Below are positions 24,408 through 33,425 of a stretch of 64,000 nt of DNA, piece after piece. Source of the stretch: JAHIKV01 sp965195225 (GTDB lineage Bacteria > Planctomycetota > Planctomycetia > Pirellulales > Thermoguttaceae). A model generated the notes under the pieces. That model was not told where the DNA came from. It ran no database searches and saw only the letters and a program-made list of their open reading frames with translations. The stretch covers positions 11,519 to 75,518 of the forward strand of contig CBDAFL010000308.1 in assembly GCA_965195225.1 (NCBI GenBank), written 5' to 3'. The translations under genes and the position numbers were made by a program. Each line of letters begins with the position of its first letter. Positions within the stretch are counted from its first letter, which is position 1.

Positions 24408-25676
24408 ATGAATTGGGATCTGTATCTGCGACTGAGCGCGTTGATGGGGCTGGAGTTCGCCATTTGGGGAGCGTGGATGTCCGTGCTGGCCATCCGGCTG
24501 CTTGGCCCGCTGAAGATGACCGGAAAACAGACCGGCTGGATATACGCCACGCTGCCGCTGGCCTGCATCTTCGCGCCGCTGGTCTCGGGCTATCTGGCCG
24601 ATAGTTGCTTCAACGCCGAGTGGATCATCCTGGTTTCGCACGCCGTCGGCGCGATTCTGCTGTTCGTGGCCGCGCGACAGACGAAGTTCTGGGGTATGTT
24701 CTCGGTCATGCTGATCTACTCGATCTTCTATACGTGTACGTTGCCGCTGGTCAATAAAATGGTCTTTGCTCAATACCCGGAGCAAAGTACTTGGATATTT
24801 TTCTGGGCGCCGGTGGCCTGGGCCTTGGCTGGATATCTGTTGACCGGTATCCGTCAAGTCCGCAAAACCGGCGGCGACGGACCGGACAGTTTGGTGCTGG
24901 CCGGCGTCCTCTCGCTGGTGATGGTCGTCGTCTGTTTCTTCCAGATGCCGCTGAAGCCGGCCGCAACGGGCAATCCCATATTTGAAGCGCTGGCCATGCT
25001 GAAAAACGGCAGCTACCGGACCTTCATTCTCGTCCAGTTGGTCGTCTCCGGCATGATGCAGTTCTACTTCCTCGGCTCGGGCAGGTTCCTGCAGGACAAA
25101 GGCGTCAAAGGCAAAAACGTATCCGCCGTGATGGCCTTTGCCCAGGCCGTTCAAGCCGTCGCGACAATCGTGTTGCTCGGTTGGCTGATCGGTTTGCCCA
25201 AAGGCCTGGGATACGGAGAGTTTGAAGGGTACAAGTGGACATTCGTTATCGGTGCCCTGTGCTGGACTTTTCTTTACATAACCTACGTGGTGAGCAAACG
25301 CGCCTTGTGGGTAATGCTGGTTCAGGCGTTTCACGGGCTGGCTTATGCCTTCTTCATGATCGGCGGACAAATATTCGTCGGCAAAATGGCGCCGGAGTCG
25401 ATCGGGGCCTCGGCCCAATCGCTGATCTTCATCGCCACCAGCGGCATCGGGTTGTTCCTCGGTACGCAACTGGCCGGCTATGTCATGCAGCGGAACTCGG
25501 TGGGCGAGAATTTCCAATGGACCAAGATTTGGTCCGTCCCGCTGGCGATCACCCTCGGCGGGGCGATCGCTTTCGCCATCTTGTTCAGCGTACCAAGCCC
25601 CGAGGATTTCAAGAAAGACAACATGGCCCCCAACATCGAGAAGGTGACGGACAACGCCTTGTCGAAAAACTTATAG
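24408..25676 (+). CDS. MFS permease, nucleoside:H+ symporter (NupG)-like
   Basis: 422-aa integral membrane protein with about 12 hydrophobic helices. The start MNWDLYLRLSALMGLEFAIW and the WMSVLAIRLL and GYLADSCFN segments resemble the NHS/NupG branch of the major facilitator superfamily, common in Planctomycetes and Bacteroidetes. It probably takes up a nucleoside or sugar-like compound by proton symport; substrate unknown. A gggaga ribosome-binding site precedes the ATG. It is followed by a MITE-like palindrome. Confidence 0.82.
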   Translation: MNWDLYLRLSALMGLEFAIWGAWMSVLAIRLLGPLKMTGKQTGWIYATLPLACIFAPLVSGYLADSCFNAEWIILVSHAVGAILLFVAARQTKFWGMFSVMLIYSIFYTCTLPLVNKMVFAQYPEQSTWIFFWAPVAWALAGYLLTGIRQVRKTGGDGPDSLVLAGVLSLVMVVVCFFQMPLKPAATGNPIFEALAMLKNGSYRTFILVQLVVSGMMQFYFLGSGRFLQDKGVKGKNVSAVMAFAQAVQAVATIVLLGWLIGLPKGLGYGEFEGYKWTFVIGALCWTFLYITYVVSKRALWVMLVQAFHGLAYAFFMIGGQIFVGKMAPESIGASAQSLIFIATSGIGLFLGTQLAGYVMQRNSVGENFQWTKIWSVPLAITLGGAIAFAILFSVPSPEDFKKDNMAPNIEKVTDNALSKNL

Positions 25677-25756
25677 GCTATCCGAAAAGTCTGTGTAGGG
25701 TGGGACAAGCGAAGCGCAGTCCCACCAATAGCGGCATAAACCTTTCTCTTTGGAAC

Positions 25757-25842
25757 GGGTGCCATGGGTAAGCGAAGCTTACCCGTGTGGGGTTTCCGTG
25801 TCTTCTGGCTCACGGGTAAGCTCTGCTTACCCATGGCACCCA
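25757..25842. mobile_element. MITE-like palindrome family B, copy 1
   Basis: Outer arms gggtgccatgggtaagc and gcttacccatggcaccc enclose inner arms gcttacccgtg / cacgggtaagc. A second copy at 57606-57690 lies in the opposite orientation: its spacer is the reverse complement of this spacer with few changes. This copy sits just upstream of the second Y1-transposase gene. Confidence 0.85.
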
Positions 25843-25919
25843 CCCTCCTGCAACACAAACTGTTTAGGACTGTCCCCTTGTCCCCTTGACGCATTGCGTC
25901 GTTCGGCTACCTTCAGGTC

Positions 25920-26933
25920 ATGCCGAGACTCCCACGCTTGCAATTCGACGGGGCCGTGTATCACCTAACGTCGCGCGGCGACCACGGCGAAGCCATCTTT
26001 CGCGACGACGCCGATCGGCAACGGCTCCTCGACGTGCTGGCCGACGCCTGCGTCAAAACCGGTTGGATGGTACACGCATACGTGTTGATGCCGAACCATT
26101 ACCACATCCTGCTCGAGACGCCGCGGGCGAACCTCGTCGATGGCATGAGGTGGCTTCAGGGAACCTACACCATCCGCTACAACCGCCGTCACAAATTGCA
26201 CGGCCACCTGTTCCAGGGCCGATACAAGTCGTTGTTGATCGACCCGGACGAAAACAATTTCTTCCCGCTTGTCAGCACGTACATCCACCTGAATCCGGTC
26301 CGCGAGGGCTTGGCTCCCGCCGAGCGGCGCGGGCTGGAGCGCTTTCGCTGGAGCAGCCTGCCGGCTTATCTCGGCCCCCATTCGCGGCAGCCGGACTGGC
26401 TGTGCGTCGATCGGGTCTTGGCCGCGCTCGATTTGTCCGACTCGACGGCCGGCCGGGAATCTTATGCTTCACACATCGTCGGCCAGGCCCGACGACTTGC
26501 CGGCGCCGAGGGCGTTGAGTTGCAGCGGCAGTGGAAGGCGATCCGACGCGGCTGGCGGCTCGGCGACGATGCCTTTCGCAAGCGGGTCGAAGTTCTACTC
26601 AAAGGCGTACTCGAAGGACACCGGGCCGGCGTCTACGTCGGACCCGAGGCGCACGAATACCGCCAACATTCGGCCGAAGAACTTTTGGCGGAGGGGCTGA
26701 AGGCGGTTGGACTCGCGCCGGACCAATTGCCGCTGCTGCGGAAGACCGATCCGCGCAAGCAGGCCGTCGCCTGGCTATTGCGCAAACACACCACGGTCCG
26801 CAACGCATGGCTCTCCGAGGCGTTGAGCATGGGCCACGAGGTGAACGTATCGCAATCGGTCGGCCGCATCGACCGCGCCGCGACCGACGAGCTTGCCCAC
26901 TGGAAAGCGGCCGTGGCAAAAGTAATTTCGTAA
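25920..26933 (+). CDS. Y1/HUH transposase-like protein, long RAYT-related type
   Basis: 337 aa. The N-terminal ~150 residues are an IS200-like Y1 domain: MPRLPRLQFDGAVYHLTSRG, the HUH motif in VLMPNHYHILLETP near residue 60, KLHGHLFQGRYKSLLID with the nucleophile Tyr, and TYIHLNPVREGLAP. The C-terminal ~180 residues are a charged helical extension ending in a DnaA-like helix-turn-helix region (LLRKHTTVRNAWLSEALSMG) that may bind DNA. No IS ends were found, so it fits the domesticated or REP-linked class. Its likely partner is palindrome family B, which lies 78 bp upstream. Confidence 0.85.
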   Translation: MPRLPRLQFDGAVYHLTSRGDHGEAIFRDDADRQRLLDVLADACVKTGWMVHAYVLMPNHYHILLETPRANLVDGMRWLQGTYTIRYNRRHKLHGHLFQGRYKSLLIDPDENNFFPLVSTYIHLNPVREGLAPAERRGLERFRWSSLPAYLGPHSRQPDWLCVDRVLAALDLSDSTAGRESYASHIVGQARRLAGAEGVELQRQWKAIRRGWRLGDDAFRKRVEVLLKGVLEGHRAGVYVGPEAHEYRQHSAEELLAEGLKAVGLAPDQLPLLRKTDPRKQAVAWLLRKHTTVRNAWLSEALSMGHEVNVSQSVGRIDRAATDELAHWKAAVAKVIS

Positions 26934-26941
26934 CCTGAATC

Positions 26942-26975
26942 TTGACATTATGCTGATAAACGGTATAATGTTTAA
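26942..26975 (+). promoter_or_regulatory. Near-consensus promoter with overlapping operator for higBA
   Basis: TTGACA (26942-26947) and TATAAT (26964-26969) are both perfect, spaced 16 bp. The -10 box lies in a dyad taaac-n8-gttta (26957-26974), a plausible HigA operator for autorepression. Confidence 0.75.
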
Positions 26976-27001
26976 CAGAGCGCGATAGTAGGAATACCCT
27001 G

Positions 27002-27280
27002 ATGATCAAGAGCTTTCGCTGCCCGGACGCCGAGGACTTGTTCAAGGACATCGCGGTAGGGAGATTTCGATCCATCGAACGAGTTTCGCGGCGAAAGCTG
27101 GCAATGCTTGACGCCGCGGGACGGTTGGTCGACTTAAAGTCGCCGCCGGGAAATCGGCTGGAGTCGCTTAAGGGAAACCGCGCCGGGCAACACAGCATTC
27201 GCATCAACGATCAATGGCGGATATGTTTTACGTGGAAAGGGAAAGACGCTTATGGTGTGGAGATTGTGGACTACCATTAG
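27002..27280 (+). CDS. higB: HigB-type toxin (RelE/ParE fold mRNA endonuclease)
   Basis: 92-aa protein of the HigB family: MIKSFRCPDAEDLFKD, LAMLDAAGRLVDLKSPPGNRLESLKG in part, and the end QHSIRINDQWRICFTW followed by YGVEIVDYH. HigB toxins cut mRNA on the translating ribosome. Toxin-first order with higA 26 nt downstream is typical. A strong promoter with an operator-like dyad precedes it. Confidence 0.9.
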   Translation: MIKSFRCPDAEDLFKDIAVGRFRSIERVSRRKLAMLDAAGRLVDLKSPPGNRLESLKGNRAGQHSIRINDQWRICFTWKGKDAYGVEIVDYH

Positions 27281-27306
27281 CACGATGTCTACCAGGAGTT
27301 GCAACC

Positions 27307-27609
27307 ATGCGTAAGAAGCTCGATCCGATCCTGCCCGGTGAGATTCTCTGGAAGGAATTCATGGAGCCGTTGGGGATCAGTCAGAACAAACTTGCCCGCG
27401 ACATCGACGTGCCGGTGACACGCATTAGCGACATCATCCACGGGCGGCGTGGCATCAGCACCGATTCGGCCCTGCGGCTGGCCGTGTATTTCGGCACGAC
27501 TCCCGAGTTCTGGACCAATCTGCAAACGAGCTACAATCTGAAGGTTTCAAAGCGGGATTTATTGCCCGCGATCGAGAAGAGCGTACGACCGCTTCAAGAG
27601 GCATCCTGA
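27307..27609 (+). CDS. higA: HigA-type antitoxin
   Basis: 100-aa helix-turn-helix protein of the XRE/HigA type: PILPGEILWKEFMEPLGISQ, NKLARDIDVPVTRISDIIHG (the HTH, residues ~30-50) and RRGISTDSALRLAVYFGTTP. It binds and neutralises HigB and represses the operon. I chose ATG 27307; the open frame extends upstream over higB but without a family-like sequence. Confidence 0.92.
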   Translation: MRKKLDPILPGEILWKEFMEPLGISQNKLARDIDVPVTRISDIIHGRRGISTDSALRLAVYFGTTPEFWTNLQTSYNLKVSKRDLLPAIEKSVRPLQEAS

Positions 27610-27629
27610 CGGCCTCTCCGGCCTATTCG

Positions 27630-27822
27630 GGGCAGTTGAAACGGGGCAGTTGAAACGGGGACGCAGCTTGTATTGGCAAGTTAGGGTGCGAAAAACTAGC
27701 TGCGTCCCCGTTTCGACTCCCCCGTTTCGACTCCCGTTTCGACTCCCGTTTCGACTCCCGTTTCGACTCCGGCAAGTTAGGGTGCGAAAAACTAGCTGCG
27801 TCCCCGTTTCGACTCCCACGCA
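27630..27822. repeat. Nested direct, tandem and inverted repeats
   Basis: A 45-bp direct repeat starting gcaagttagggtgcgaaaaa occurs at 27676-27720 and 27772-27816. Between the copies a 12-bp unit ccgtttcgactc is repeated four times (27721-27771). The first part (gaaacggggacgcagct at 27652) is an inverted match to agctgcgtccccgtttc. The stretch between higA and the next gene (27610-27976) holds no recognisable gene. Confidence 0.9.
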
Positions 27823-27976
27823 ACGTCCTCGGAAAACGTCTCGCTCAACGCCTTTTTTCCCGCCATTCTGCGGGAAACAGGGCTGCTTCTTATCGGTTGT
27901 CAAGACTCGCTGGACCAGGACAGGGATTCGTGTTCCTTCTCGTCGGTTGTATAAGGTCGCTGGACAGGGACAGTCC

Positions 27977-28702
27977 TCAGCGTTCGACCTTTTTCGCTCC
28001 CTCAAGGTCTTGTCTGAGTTGCTTGTTCAGTTGTTGGAGGATTTCTTTCTCCGCATTAATTATACATTCTCCTGTTAAATCATGCATAATATCAGGCGGG
28101 ATATGTATCCCCAATTTATGGACGCACAAATCGTCCAGAAAGTGCGCAAGACCCCATGAATAAAATGCGGTATGTATTTGATAATACTCTTCGAGCTGAA
28201 AGCCGATTTTAGTGATATATACGGTGAATTCATCTTTAGTTGTAGTAACAACCATTGTACCCACCACCTGATACCCGCCTCCACCAACATGCGTGTTCTC
28301 GGAGACGGCAAGGCAGAGCGGAAAGCTCAAAAACCTGGTGATTGCTTTCAGTACACGTGGATCACCCGTTTCATAGACCAGGGGCTTATTGCCGACGAAA
28401 CCTACCTTCCAGGGCGTGGCGTCCTTTGCATTAAACGTGATTTTTATACGCTTGATTGTACGTCCTTCTGACGGTGGTATACTGACAAGTCCATCCGTCA
28501 TTTCCAAGAGTTCCCACATTGATTTGGCCTTTTCCGGGACATCGTTATCGACTTCGTCACCATCATCAACTTTGTCAGCATCGGAGTGCAGCGATTCTTT
28601 TGGGCTGTCCGCGGTGGCCGGATTGAAGCCGACAACCAAGGCCGTCAGTACGATAATCGGCAACGCGAACAGGAGGACGCCTCGACATACTACTGTATTC
28701 AT
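27977..28702 (-). CDS. Secreted or membrane-anchored protein of unknown function
   Basis: 241 aa with an N-terminal hydrophobic segment (VLLFALPIIVLTALVVGF), probably a signal peptide or anchor, then an acidic low-complexity region (DADKVDDGDEVDNDVPEK). The rest is mixed alpha/beta with no motif I recognise (TIKRIKITFNAKDATPWKVG; VTTTKDEFTVYITKIGF; a C-terminal coiled-coil-like stretch NAEKEILQQLNKQLRQDLEG). Its base composition is visibly more AT-rich than the neighbours and it lies among repeats, so it may be recently acquired. Confidence 0.5.
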   Translation of the reverse strand: MNTVVCRGVLLFALPIIVLTALVVGFNPATADSPKESLHSDADKVDDGDEVDNDVPEKAKSMWELLEMTDGLVSIPPSEGRTIKRIKITFNAKDATPWKVGFVGNKPLVYETGDPRVLKAITRFLSFPLCLAVSENTHVGGGGYQVVGTMVVTTTKDEFTVYITKIGFQLEEYYQIHTAFYSWGLAHFLDDLCVHKLGIHIPPDIMHDLTGECIINAEKEILQQLNKQLRQDLEGAKKVER

Positions 28703-28737
28703 TGAATCCTCTCCTTTAGGATGAAAAGACCATAAAC

Positions 28738-28974
28738 TTACAACCCGCCGGGAAACTCAGCCGACCAATTGCTTCCACCAACCCCAACAAATTCCTCAGG
28801 TGTACCATACCAAGGACCCGGTGATCCGGGTCGGTTAAACCCAATACCGTACCATGTTAGACTGCTAGACAGCAACTCCCACACACCAGGGATAGTTCCG
28901 GGATAGTTCCGGGGACACATGATAGTTCCGGGATAGTTTCGGGGACACATACTCAATTCATGTAAATATGTCAA
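28738..28974 (-). other. Possible gene remnant with tatagttccgggat-type repeats
   Basis: A 78-aa frame of which the last ~45 residues (WYGIGFNRPGSPGPWYGTPE, then GGSNWSAEFPGGL) look like real protein, while its first part is simply a decoded repeat (cgggatagttccgggatag at 28889-28945). It could be the end of a degraded larger gene. No family can be assigned. The gap 28703-29035 holds nothing else. Confidence 0.25.
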
Positions 28975-29035
28975 TAATTAGGTATTGTGTCCCCAATGGC
29001 AAATGGGATTGTTCCTGGACACCCTCGATTATTGC

Positions 29036-30769
29036 TTATTCTTTGCCTCGCCAGCAGGCGTAAAGCCGCTGCAAGACTCCCATCTTCAGGAGGCTCACCA
29101 ACAACGCGACGAAGAAGGAGGCAGCGCCCCAGGCAATGTAGTTCAGGCCGGCAAGCGCCCGACGCGATTGGACAAAGAGGTTCCAGCCGGGCACTACGGA
29201 CCAACCGAACAGACTGCCGATCGCCGCGGCGTAGTACCACGAGTTTTTCAAGGCGAAGCCGTAGACCACGGCGAAGGCCGCGACCGACAGCGGATAGTAA
29301 GTCGCAAGCGCTTGGGGCGGATCGTCGATCAGATGCGACGGGCATAAAGCGGCGATCAACGCGAACGCCAGCAGAGCGACCGCGCCGAGCGTCTGGATCG
29401 CCCTGCCGACGGCGTCGCGGAACAGGGCGCCGACCACAAGCGCGCAAGCCAGCAGCAGATGGACCGGGATCGCCCCGCCATAGGCCGTGAACGACGTTCC
29501 GCGAAACACGATCCACAACGCGAACACGACGCACCAAGCGCCGAACAGGCAGCGTTCCGCGCGGCGTTGCCGGAGGCCGATGCCCAACAGCACAACGCCG
29601 ACGATCAGGATCGGCGGCGCATGCGGCCCCGAAATTGTGTTCGGGTTGAACGTATCGGAGCCGCAGATCGAAAACGCGGCCGCGGCCAAGAAGAACCCGA
29701 TCAAGGCCCCCACCGCGCCCTGCGCCCATGCGACAATATAAAACGCGGCCGCCAACATAAGGGACATAAACAGCGGTGAGCATCCCAGCGCGTCGTGAAA
29801 CGATTGCAGGAATCCCAGATCGCCGGCTTTGTCCGGAGAAGCCGTAAGCGCCATCGCCACCAGTCCAATGGGCGCCAACAGCGATACGCACGTCGCCGGC
29901 CTCCGACGCGAGACGATCCCGATTTCCAACAACAAAAAAGCCGCGACCCACAAAAAAGGGACGAGGAAGTAAAGGCCGAAGATCGTGCGGGAACCATCGA
30001 CGGCATGGAAGGAAATGCACAGATAATAAGCCCGCAGACAAACGCCTAATCCGAGCGCGCCGAACAGAACCCACGGATACCAGGGCCAACGCCAGGGACT
30101 GCCGTTGTCGGAGACGTAGTCGGCGCCGCGCCGGACCGCGGGCAAAAGCGTGAGAAACGCCATGCCCGCGAGCGTGGAAAAACCAAAGAGCACCCACTTC
30201 AGGACCGCGCTGCCCGCGTCGCCTGCCAGTGTGCTTACGGCGGCGGGATAAAGGAAAAACAAGGCGAGGACGGCGTAGTACGGAAGACGGAATCCGATCG
30301 GCAACCGTAGCCGAATCCCGCGCAAGAGCAATTCACTGACCGCGGCGGCAAAGACCAATCCGCCGACGGCTAACGGGATGCGCAGCCCCGCCATTTCCAC
30401 CAGCGAGCGGTCGAAGCTGATCGACGTGGCCAGCAAGAGCAAGACGACCAGAACCAGCAGCGTGCGGACGTCTTGCCATAGATCGCCGTAGCGGATGAGA
30501 AACCAAGCGGTGGCGGCCAGCAAAAGCGTATAGACCGTCAGTCCGGCCATCAGCGACCCGGTTTGGAACGCCGGACCGCCGGTATCGAACGACATCCGCA
30601 GTCCGACGAACATCAACGCCGCGCTGACGACGTAAAAGGGGTTGTTCGTGTAGAGCCATTGGGCCAGCAGCTTCATGTCGCCCTCGACCGTTCGCGATTT
30701 TTTCAGCGTCGCGGGCAAAGCTAAACCGGCGTCGACGGGAACCTCTTGGCGAGCAGCTTCTTCGTTCAT
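29036..30769 (-). CDS. Polytopic membrane protein of unknown function
   Basis: 577 aa from ATG 30769, which has a good Shine-Dalgarno (aggag 6 nt upstream); the frame is open 7 codons further. About 14 hydrophobic helices follow a ~45-residue cytosolic N-terminus (MNEEAARQEVPVDAGLALPA). No conserved transporter or enzyme motif is evident; the last residues (LQRLYACWRGKE) are basic and cytosolic. It follows hypF on the same strand with a 145-bp gap, too far to call an operon. Confidence 0.7.
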   Translation of the reverse strand: MNEEAARQEVPVDAGLALPATLKKSRTVEGDMKLLAQWLYTNNPFYVVSAALMFVGLRMSFDTGGPAFQTGSLMAGLTVYTLLLAATAWFLIRYGDLWQDVRTLLVLVVLLLLATSISFDRSLVEMAGLRIPLAVGGLVFAAAVSELLLRGIRLRLPIGFRLPYYAVLALFFLYPAAVSTLAGDAGSAVLKWVLFGFSTLAGMAFLTLLPAVRRGADYVSDNGSPWRWPWYPWVLFGALGLGVCLRAYYLCISFHAVDGSRTIFGLYFLVPFLWVAAFLLLEIGIVSRRRPATCVSLLAPIGLVAMALTASPDKAGDLGFLQSFHDALGCSPLFMSLMLAAAFYIVAWAQGAVGALIGFFLAAAAFSICGSDTFNPNTISGPHAPPILIVGVVLLGIGLRQRRAERCLFGAWCVVFALWIVFRGTSFTAYGGAIPVHLLLACALVVGALFRDAVGRAIQTLGAVALLAFALIAALCPSHLIDDPPQALATYYPLSVAAFAVVYGFALKNSWYYAAAIGSLFGWSVVPGWNLFVQSRRALAGLNYIAWGAASFFVALLVSLLKMGVLQRLYACWRGKE

Positions 30770-30914
30770 GGCGTACTCCTTTAGGAACACGATGTTCGGC
30801 AGCCGTCTCTTCCGATATTGACGAGAATCGGAACCATTCTGTTGCTACCATATCACCCCCCCCGGCGTTAAGTCAACCTGTACACGGCGGCGAAAAGGGG
30901 AGGCGAGGCGGGCA

Positions 30915-33242
30915 CTAAACTTGCTGTAGAGCGAGGAAAGCTTGGCCCAACGCAATGCAGCCGTCGCCCGGCGGCGTCCGGCGATGATTATGCACGAAAA
31001 AGCCGGCATCGGATAGTCGGCGATGGACCCGCTCGGCCAACAACGCGTTTTGGAAACACCCGCCGCTGAGGATGACGGGCAATGTTTTTCCTTGCGATTG
31101 AGCAACCGCCACGGCCATCTCGGCCAGCGCGTTGTGGAACCGGGCACTGATCCGCGAGACGTGTACGCCGGCGGCGCGGTCGGCCAGCACGCCGCGAATA
31201 AGCGGTTCCCAGTCGATGACAACCCGATCGTCGAGAGACGACAGCGAGCACCGGTAGCTTCCTCGTTCGGTTTCGTCGGCGGCATATTCCAACGCCATGG
31301 CGGCCTGGCCCTCGAAGGTAATCACCGACGGCAGGTCGCATAAGGCGGCCACGGCGTCGAACAGCCGGCCCATGCTGCTGGTGCGCGGCGAATGGATTTT
31401 GCGGTTCAAGATCGACAACAGATTGTCCAGTTCCCGGGGGCGGAACCAATCGGCAGCATACTCCGCCGCCGCCGGGCCGAACAGCTCGAAGAGCAGCCCC
31501 AGGGCCGAGCGGCGCGGCTCGCGCACGGCACGGTCGCCGCCGGGCAGAGCGAAGGTCCGCAGATGCGCCACGCGTCGATATTCGGCGCCTTCGCACAGCA
31601 GTGTTTCTCCGCCCCAGACGGTTCCGTCGGGTCCGTATCCGGTGCCGTCCCAGGCGAACCCCAGCGCGGGCCCATGCAATCCATGTTCGGCCATGCACGC
31701 CGCCACGTGGGCGTGGTGATGTTGCACGCGCACCAGCGGAACGTCCCAGCGGGCCGCCAGAAGTTCCGCGTGCCGCGTCGAGGCGTAGTCGGGGTGCAGG
31801 TCGCAGGCAACGATCTCCGGCACGGCCCGATAAAAATCCAGCAGGTCGTCGATTGCACGACGAAACACGTCGATGCTGGGCGTACTTTCCAGGTCGCCGA
31901 CGTGAGCGCTCAACACAACTTGAACATGGTGCGCTTCACGCACCCTACCAAGGGTTAGCGCCACGGTGTTTTTCAGATGTCCGCCCACGGCCAACACCGT
32001 CGGGGCGTAGCCGTCGCCGTGCAACTCGATCGGCAATGGGGCGAAACCCCGGGCGCGGCGGAGCACCCGTGGCCCATTGACGCCGACGCTAACTATCGAG
32101 TCGTCCACCGGGCGGACGATCGGCCGATCGTGGGTAAGCAGCAGGTCGGCGATCGGGCCAAGCCGCCGCAGCGCGTCCTCGACGTCAATCGCCATCGGCT
32201 CCTCCGAAAGGTTGCCGCTGGTACAGATCAACGGCCGGCCGACCGCCTGCATCAGCAGGTGGTGCAGCGGCGTATAGGGCAGCATGACGCCCATGTATGG
32301 ATTGCCCGGCGCGACACCCAGAGGGCTGGCCGCTTCAGCGGCCAGTTGACGCAACAGCACGATCGGTGCCTGGTGCGAAGAAAGTTGGCGAGCTTCCTCG
32401 TCGGAAACCCGGCAATACTTCCGCGTCTCTTCCAGCGAAGCCAGCATCACGGCAAACGGGCGGTCGGGTCTTTGCTTTCGCCGCCGCAGCCGTGCAACCG
32501 CGTCGGCGCTGGTGGCGTCGGCCAACAGTTGGAAACCGCCCAAGCCCTTTAGGGCGACGATCCGCCCGGCCAACAGCGCCTCGGCGGCGGCGGAAAGAGC
32601 CGCATCGCCGACGGCCAACTCGCGGCCTTGGTTGTCGAGCAGTTGCAGCGTCGGCCCGCAACGGGGGCAGGCGATCGGTTGGGCGTGAAATCGCCGGTCG
32701 GCCGGATCGTCGTATTCCGCCCGACACGCCGGGCACATCTCGAACGAGGCCATCGAAGTCCACTGCCGGTCGTAGGGTAGCCGCTCGATGATCGACCAGC
32801 GCGGTCCGCAGTTCGTGCAGTTGGTGAACGGATAATTGTGGCGTCGCTCGGATGGGTCGGAAATCTCGGCCAGACACTCGCGGCACGTGGCCAGATCGGC
32901 GGGGATCGTCGGCCGCGGCGGCGAGTCGCCTTCGCTTTGACGAATCTCGAAGGCCGACGTCCCCTCTCCCAAAGGGAGAGGGGAGATTTCTTTGATTTCG
33001 ATCGCGTCGATGCGAGCCTGCGGCGGAGGGGATTTTTTCAGAGTGTCCAGAAAAGCGTCCACCGCCCCTGGCGCGCCCTGCACCTCGATCCGCACCGTAC
33101 CGGCTTCGTTGCGGACCCATCCGCTCAACGCTTCGGCACGTGCCGCATTGTAGACGAAGGGCCGAAAGCCCACGCCCTGCACGACTCCTCGTACAGAGAT
33201 CGCCACGCGGCGGACGGTCGGCTTGAAGGCTGGTGAATGCAT
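30915..33242 (-). CDS. hypF: Carbamoyltransferase HypF for hydrogenase maturation
   Basis: Transfers the carbamoyl group of carbamoyl phosphate to HypE for cyanide ligand synthesis of [NiFe]-hydrogenase. From MHSPAFKPTVRR the protein is 775 aa. Domains: acylphosphatase (VRGVVQGVGFRPFVYNAA, ~10-90), two zinc knuckle pairs (CRECLAEI/CTNCGPR and CPACRAEYDD/CPRCGP, ~105-185), YrdC-like (~195-380), and the Kae1-like domain with VQHHHAHVAACMAEHGL. Two palindromic elements are read in frame: one after the acylphosphatase domain (SPLPLGEGTS, residues ~86-95) and one adding REAHHVQ near residue 435. No frameshift, so the enzyme may still work. hypA and hypB lie 2 kb away. Confidence 0.95.
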   Translation of the reverse strand: MHSPAFKPTVRRVAISVRGVVQGVGFRPFVYNAARAEALSGWVRNEAGTVRIEVQGAPGAVDAFLDTLKKSPPPQARIDAIEIKEISPLPLGEGTSAFEIRQSEGDSPPRPTIPADLATCRECLAEISDPSERRHNYPFTNCTNCGPRWSIIERLPYDRQWTSMASFEMCPACRAEYDDPADRRFHAQPIACPRCGPTLQLLDNQGRELAVGDAALSAAAEALLAGRIVALKGLGGFQLLADATSADAVARLRRRKQRPDRPFAVMLASLEETRKYCRVSDEEARQLSSHQAPIVLLRQLAAEAASPLGVAPGNPYMGVMLPYTPLHHLLMQAVGRPLICTSGNLSEEPMAIDVEDALRRLGPIADLLLTHDRPIVRPVDDSIVSVGVNGPRVLRRARGFAPLPIELHGDGYAPTVLAVGGHLKNTVALTLGRVREAHHVQVVLSAHVGDLESTPSIDVFRRAIDDLLDFYRAVPEIVACDLHPDYASTRHAELLAARWDVPLVRVQHHHAHVAACMAEHGLHGPALGFAWDGTGYGPDGTVWGGETLLCEGAEYRRVAHLRTFALPGGDRAVREPRRSALGLLFELFGPAAAEYAADWFRPRELDNLLSILNRKIHSPRTSSMGRLFDAVAALCDLPSVITFEGQAAMALEYAADETERGSYRCSLSSLDDRVVIDWEPLIRGVLADRAAGVHVSRISARFHNALAEMAVAVAQSQGKTLPVILSGGCFQNALLAERVHRRLSDAGFFVHNHRRTPPGDGCIALGQAFLALQQV
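31925..31949. repeat. Half of palindrome family E inside hypF
   Basis: ggtgcgcttcacgcacccta differs by one base from the right arm of the family E element at 41202-41223 (ggtgcgtttcacgcacccta). In hypF it encodes RVREAHHV, a short insertion between ALTLG and QVVLSAHVGDL, where other HypF proteins are continuous. Confidence 0.8.
32961..32983. repeat. Palindrome cccctctccc/gggagagggg inside hypF
   Basis: 10-bp arms around aaa, read in frame as part of SPLPLGEGTS. A close relative (ccctctcccggcgggagagg) is inside miaB at 49484-49504. Confidence 0.85.
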
Positions 33243-33425
33243 TATGGCGAACGAGACAGCTCCCTGCCGACAGAGGGGACGAGGTTGTGATCTTCCGATC
33301 CATTGTATGATTTGCGTTTCGGGAAAGCAAAGGGCATGGATACCCGTCTTATCGCCAACAACAGCGTCTTGTGACGAGCTGACCATCGCCGTACACTATC
33401 AATAGGGTTTTGCTGGAGTTTTGCC

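Noticed and set aside
27676..27816. CRISPR-like array
   Set aside because: The repeats are tandem 12-mers and one duplicated 45-mer, without unique spacers.
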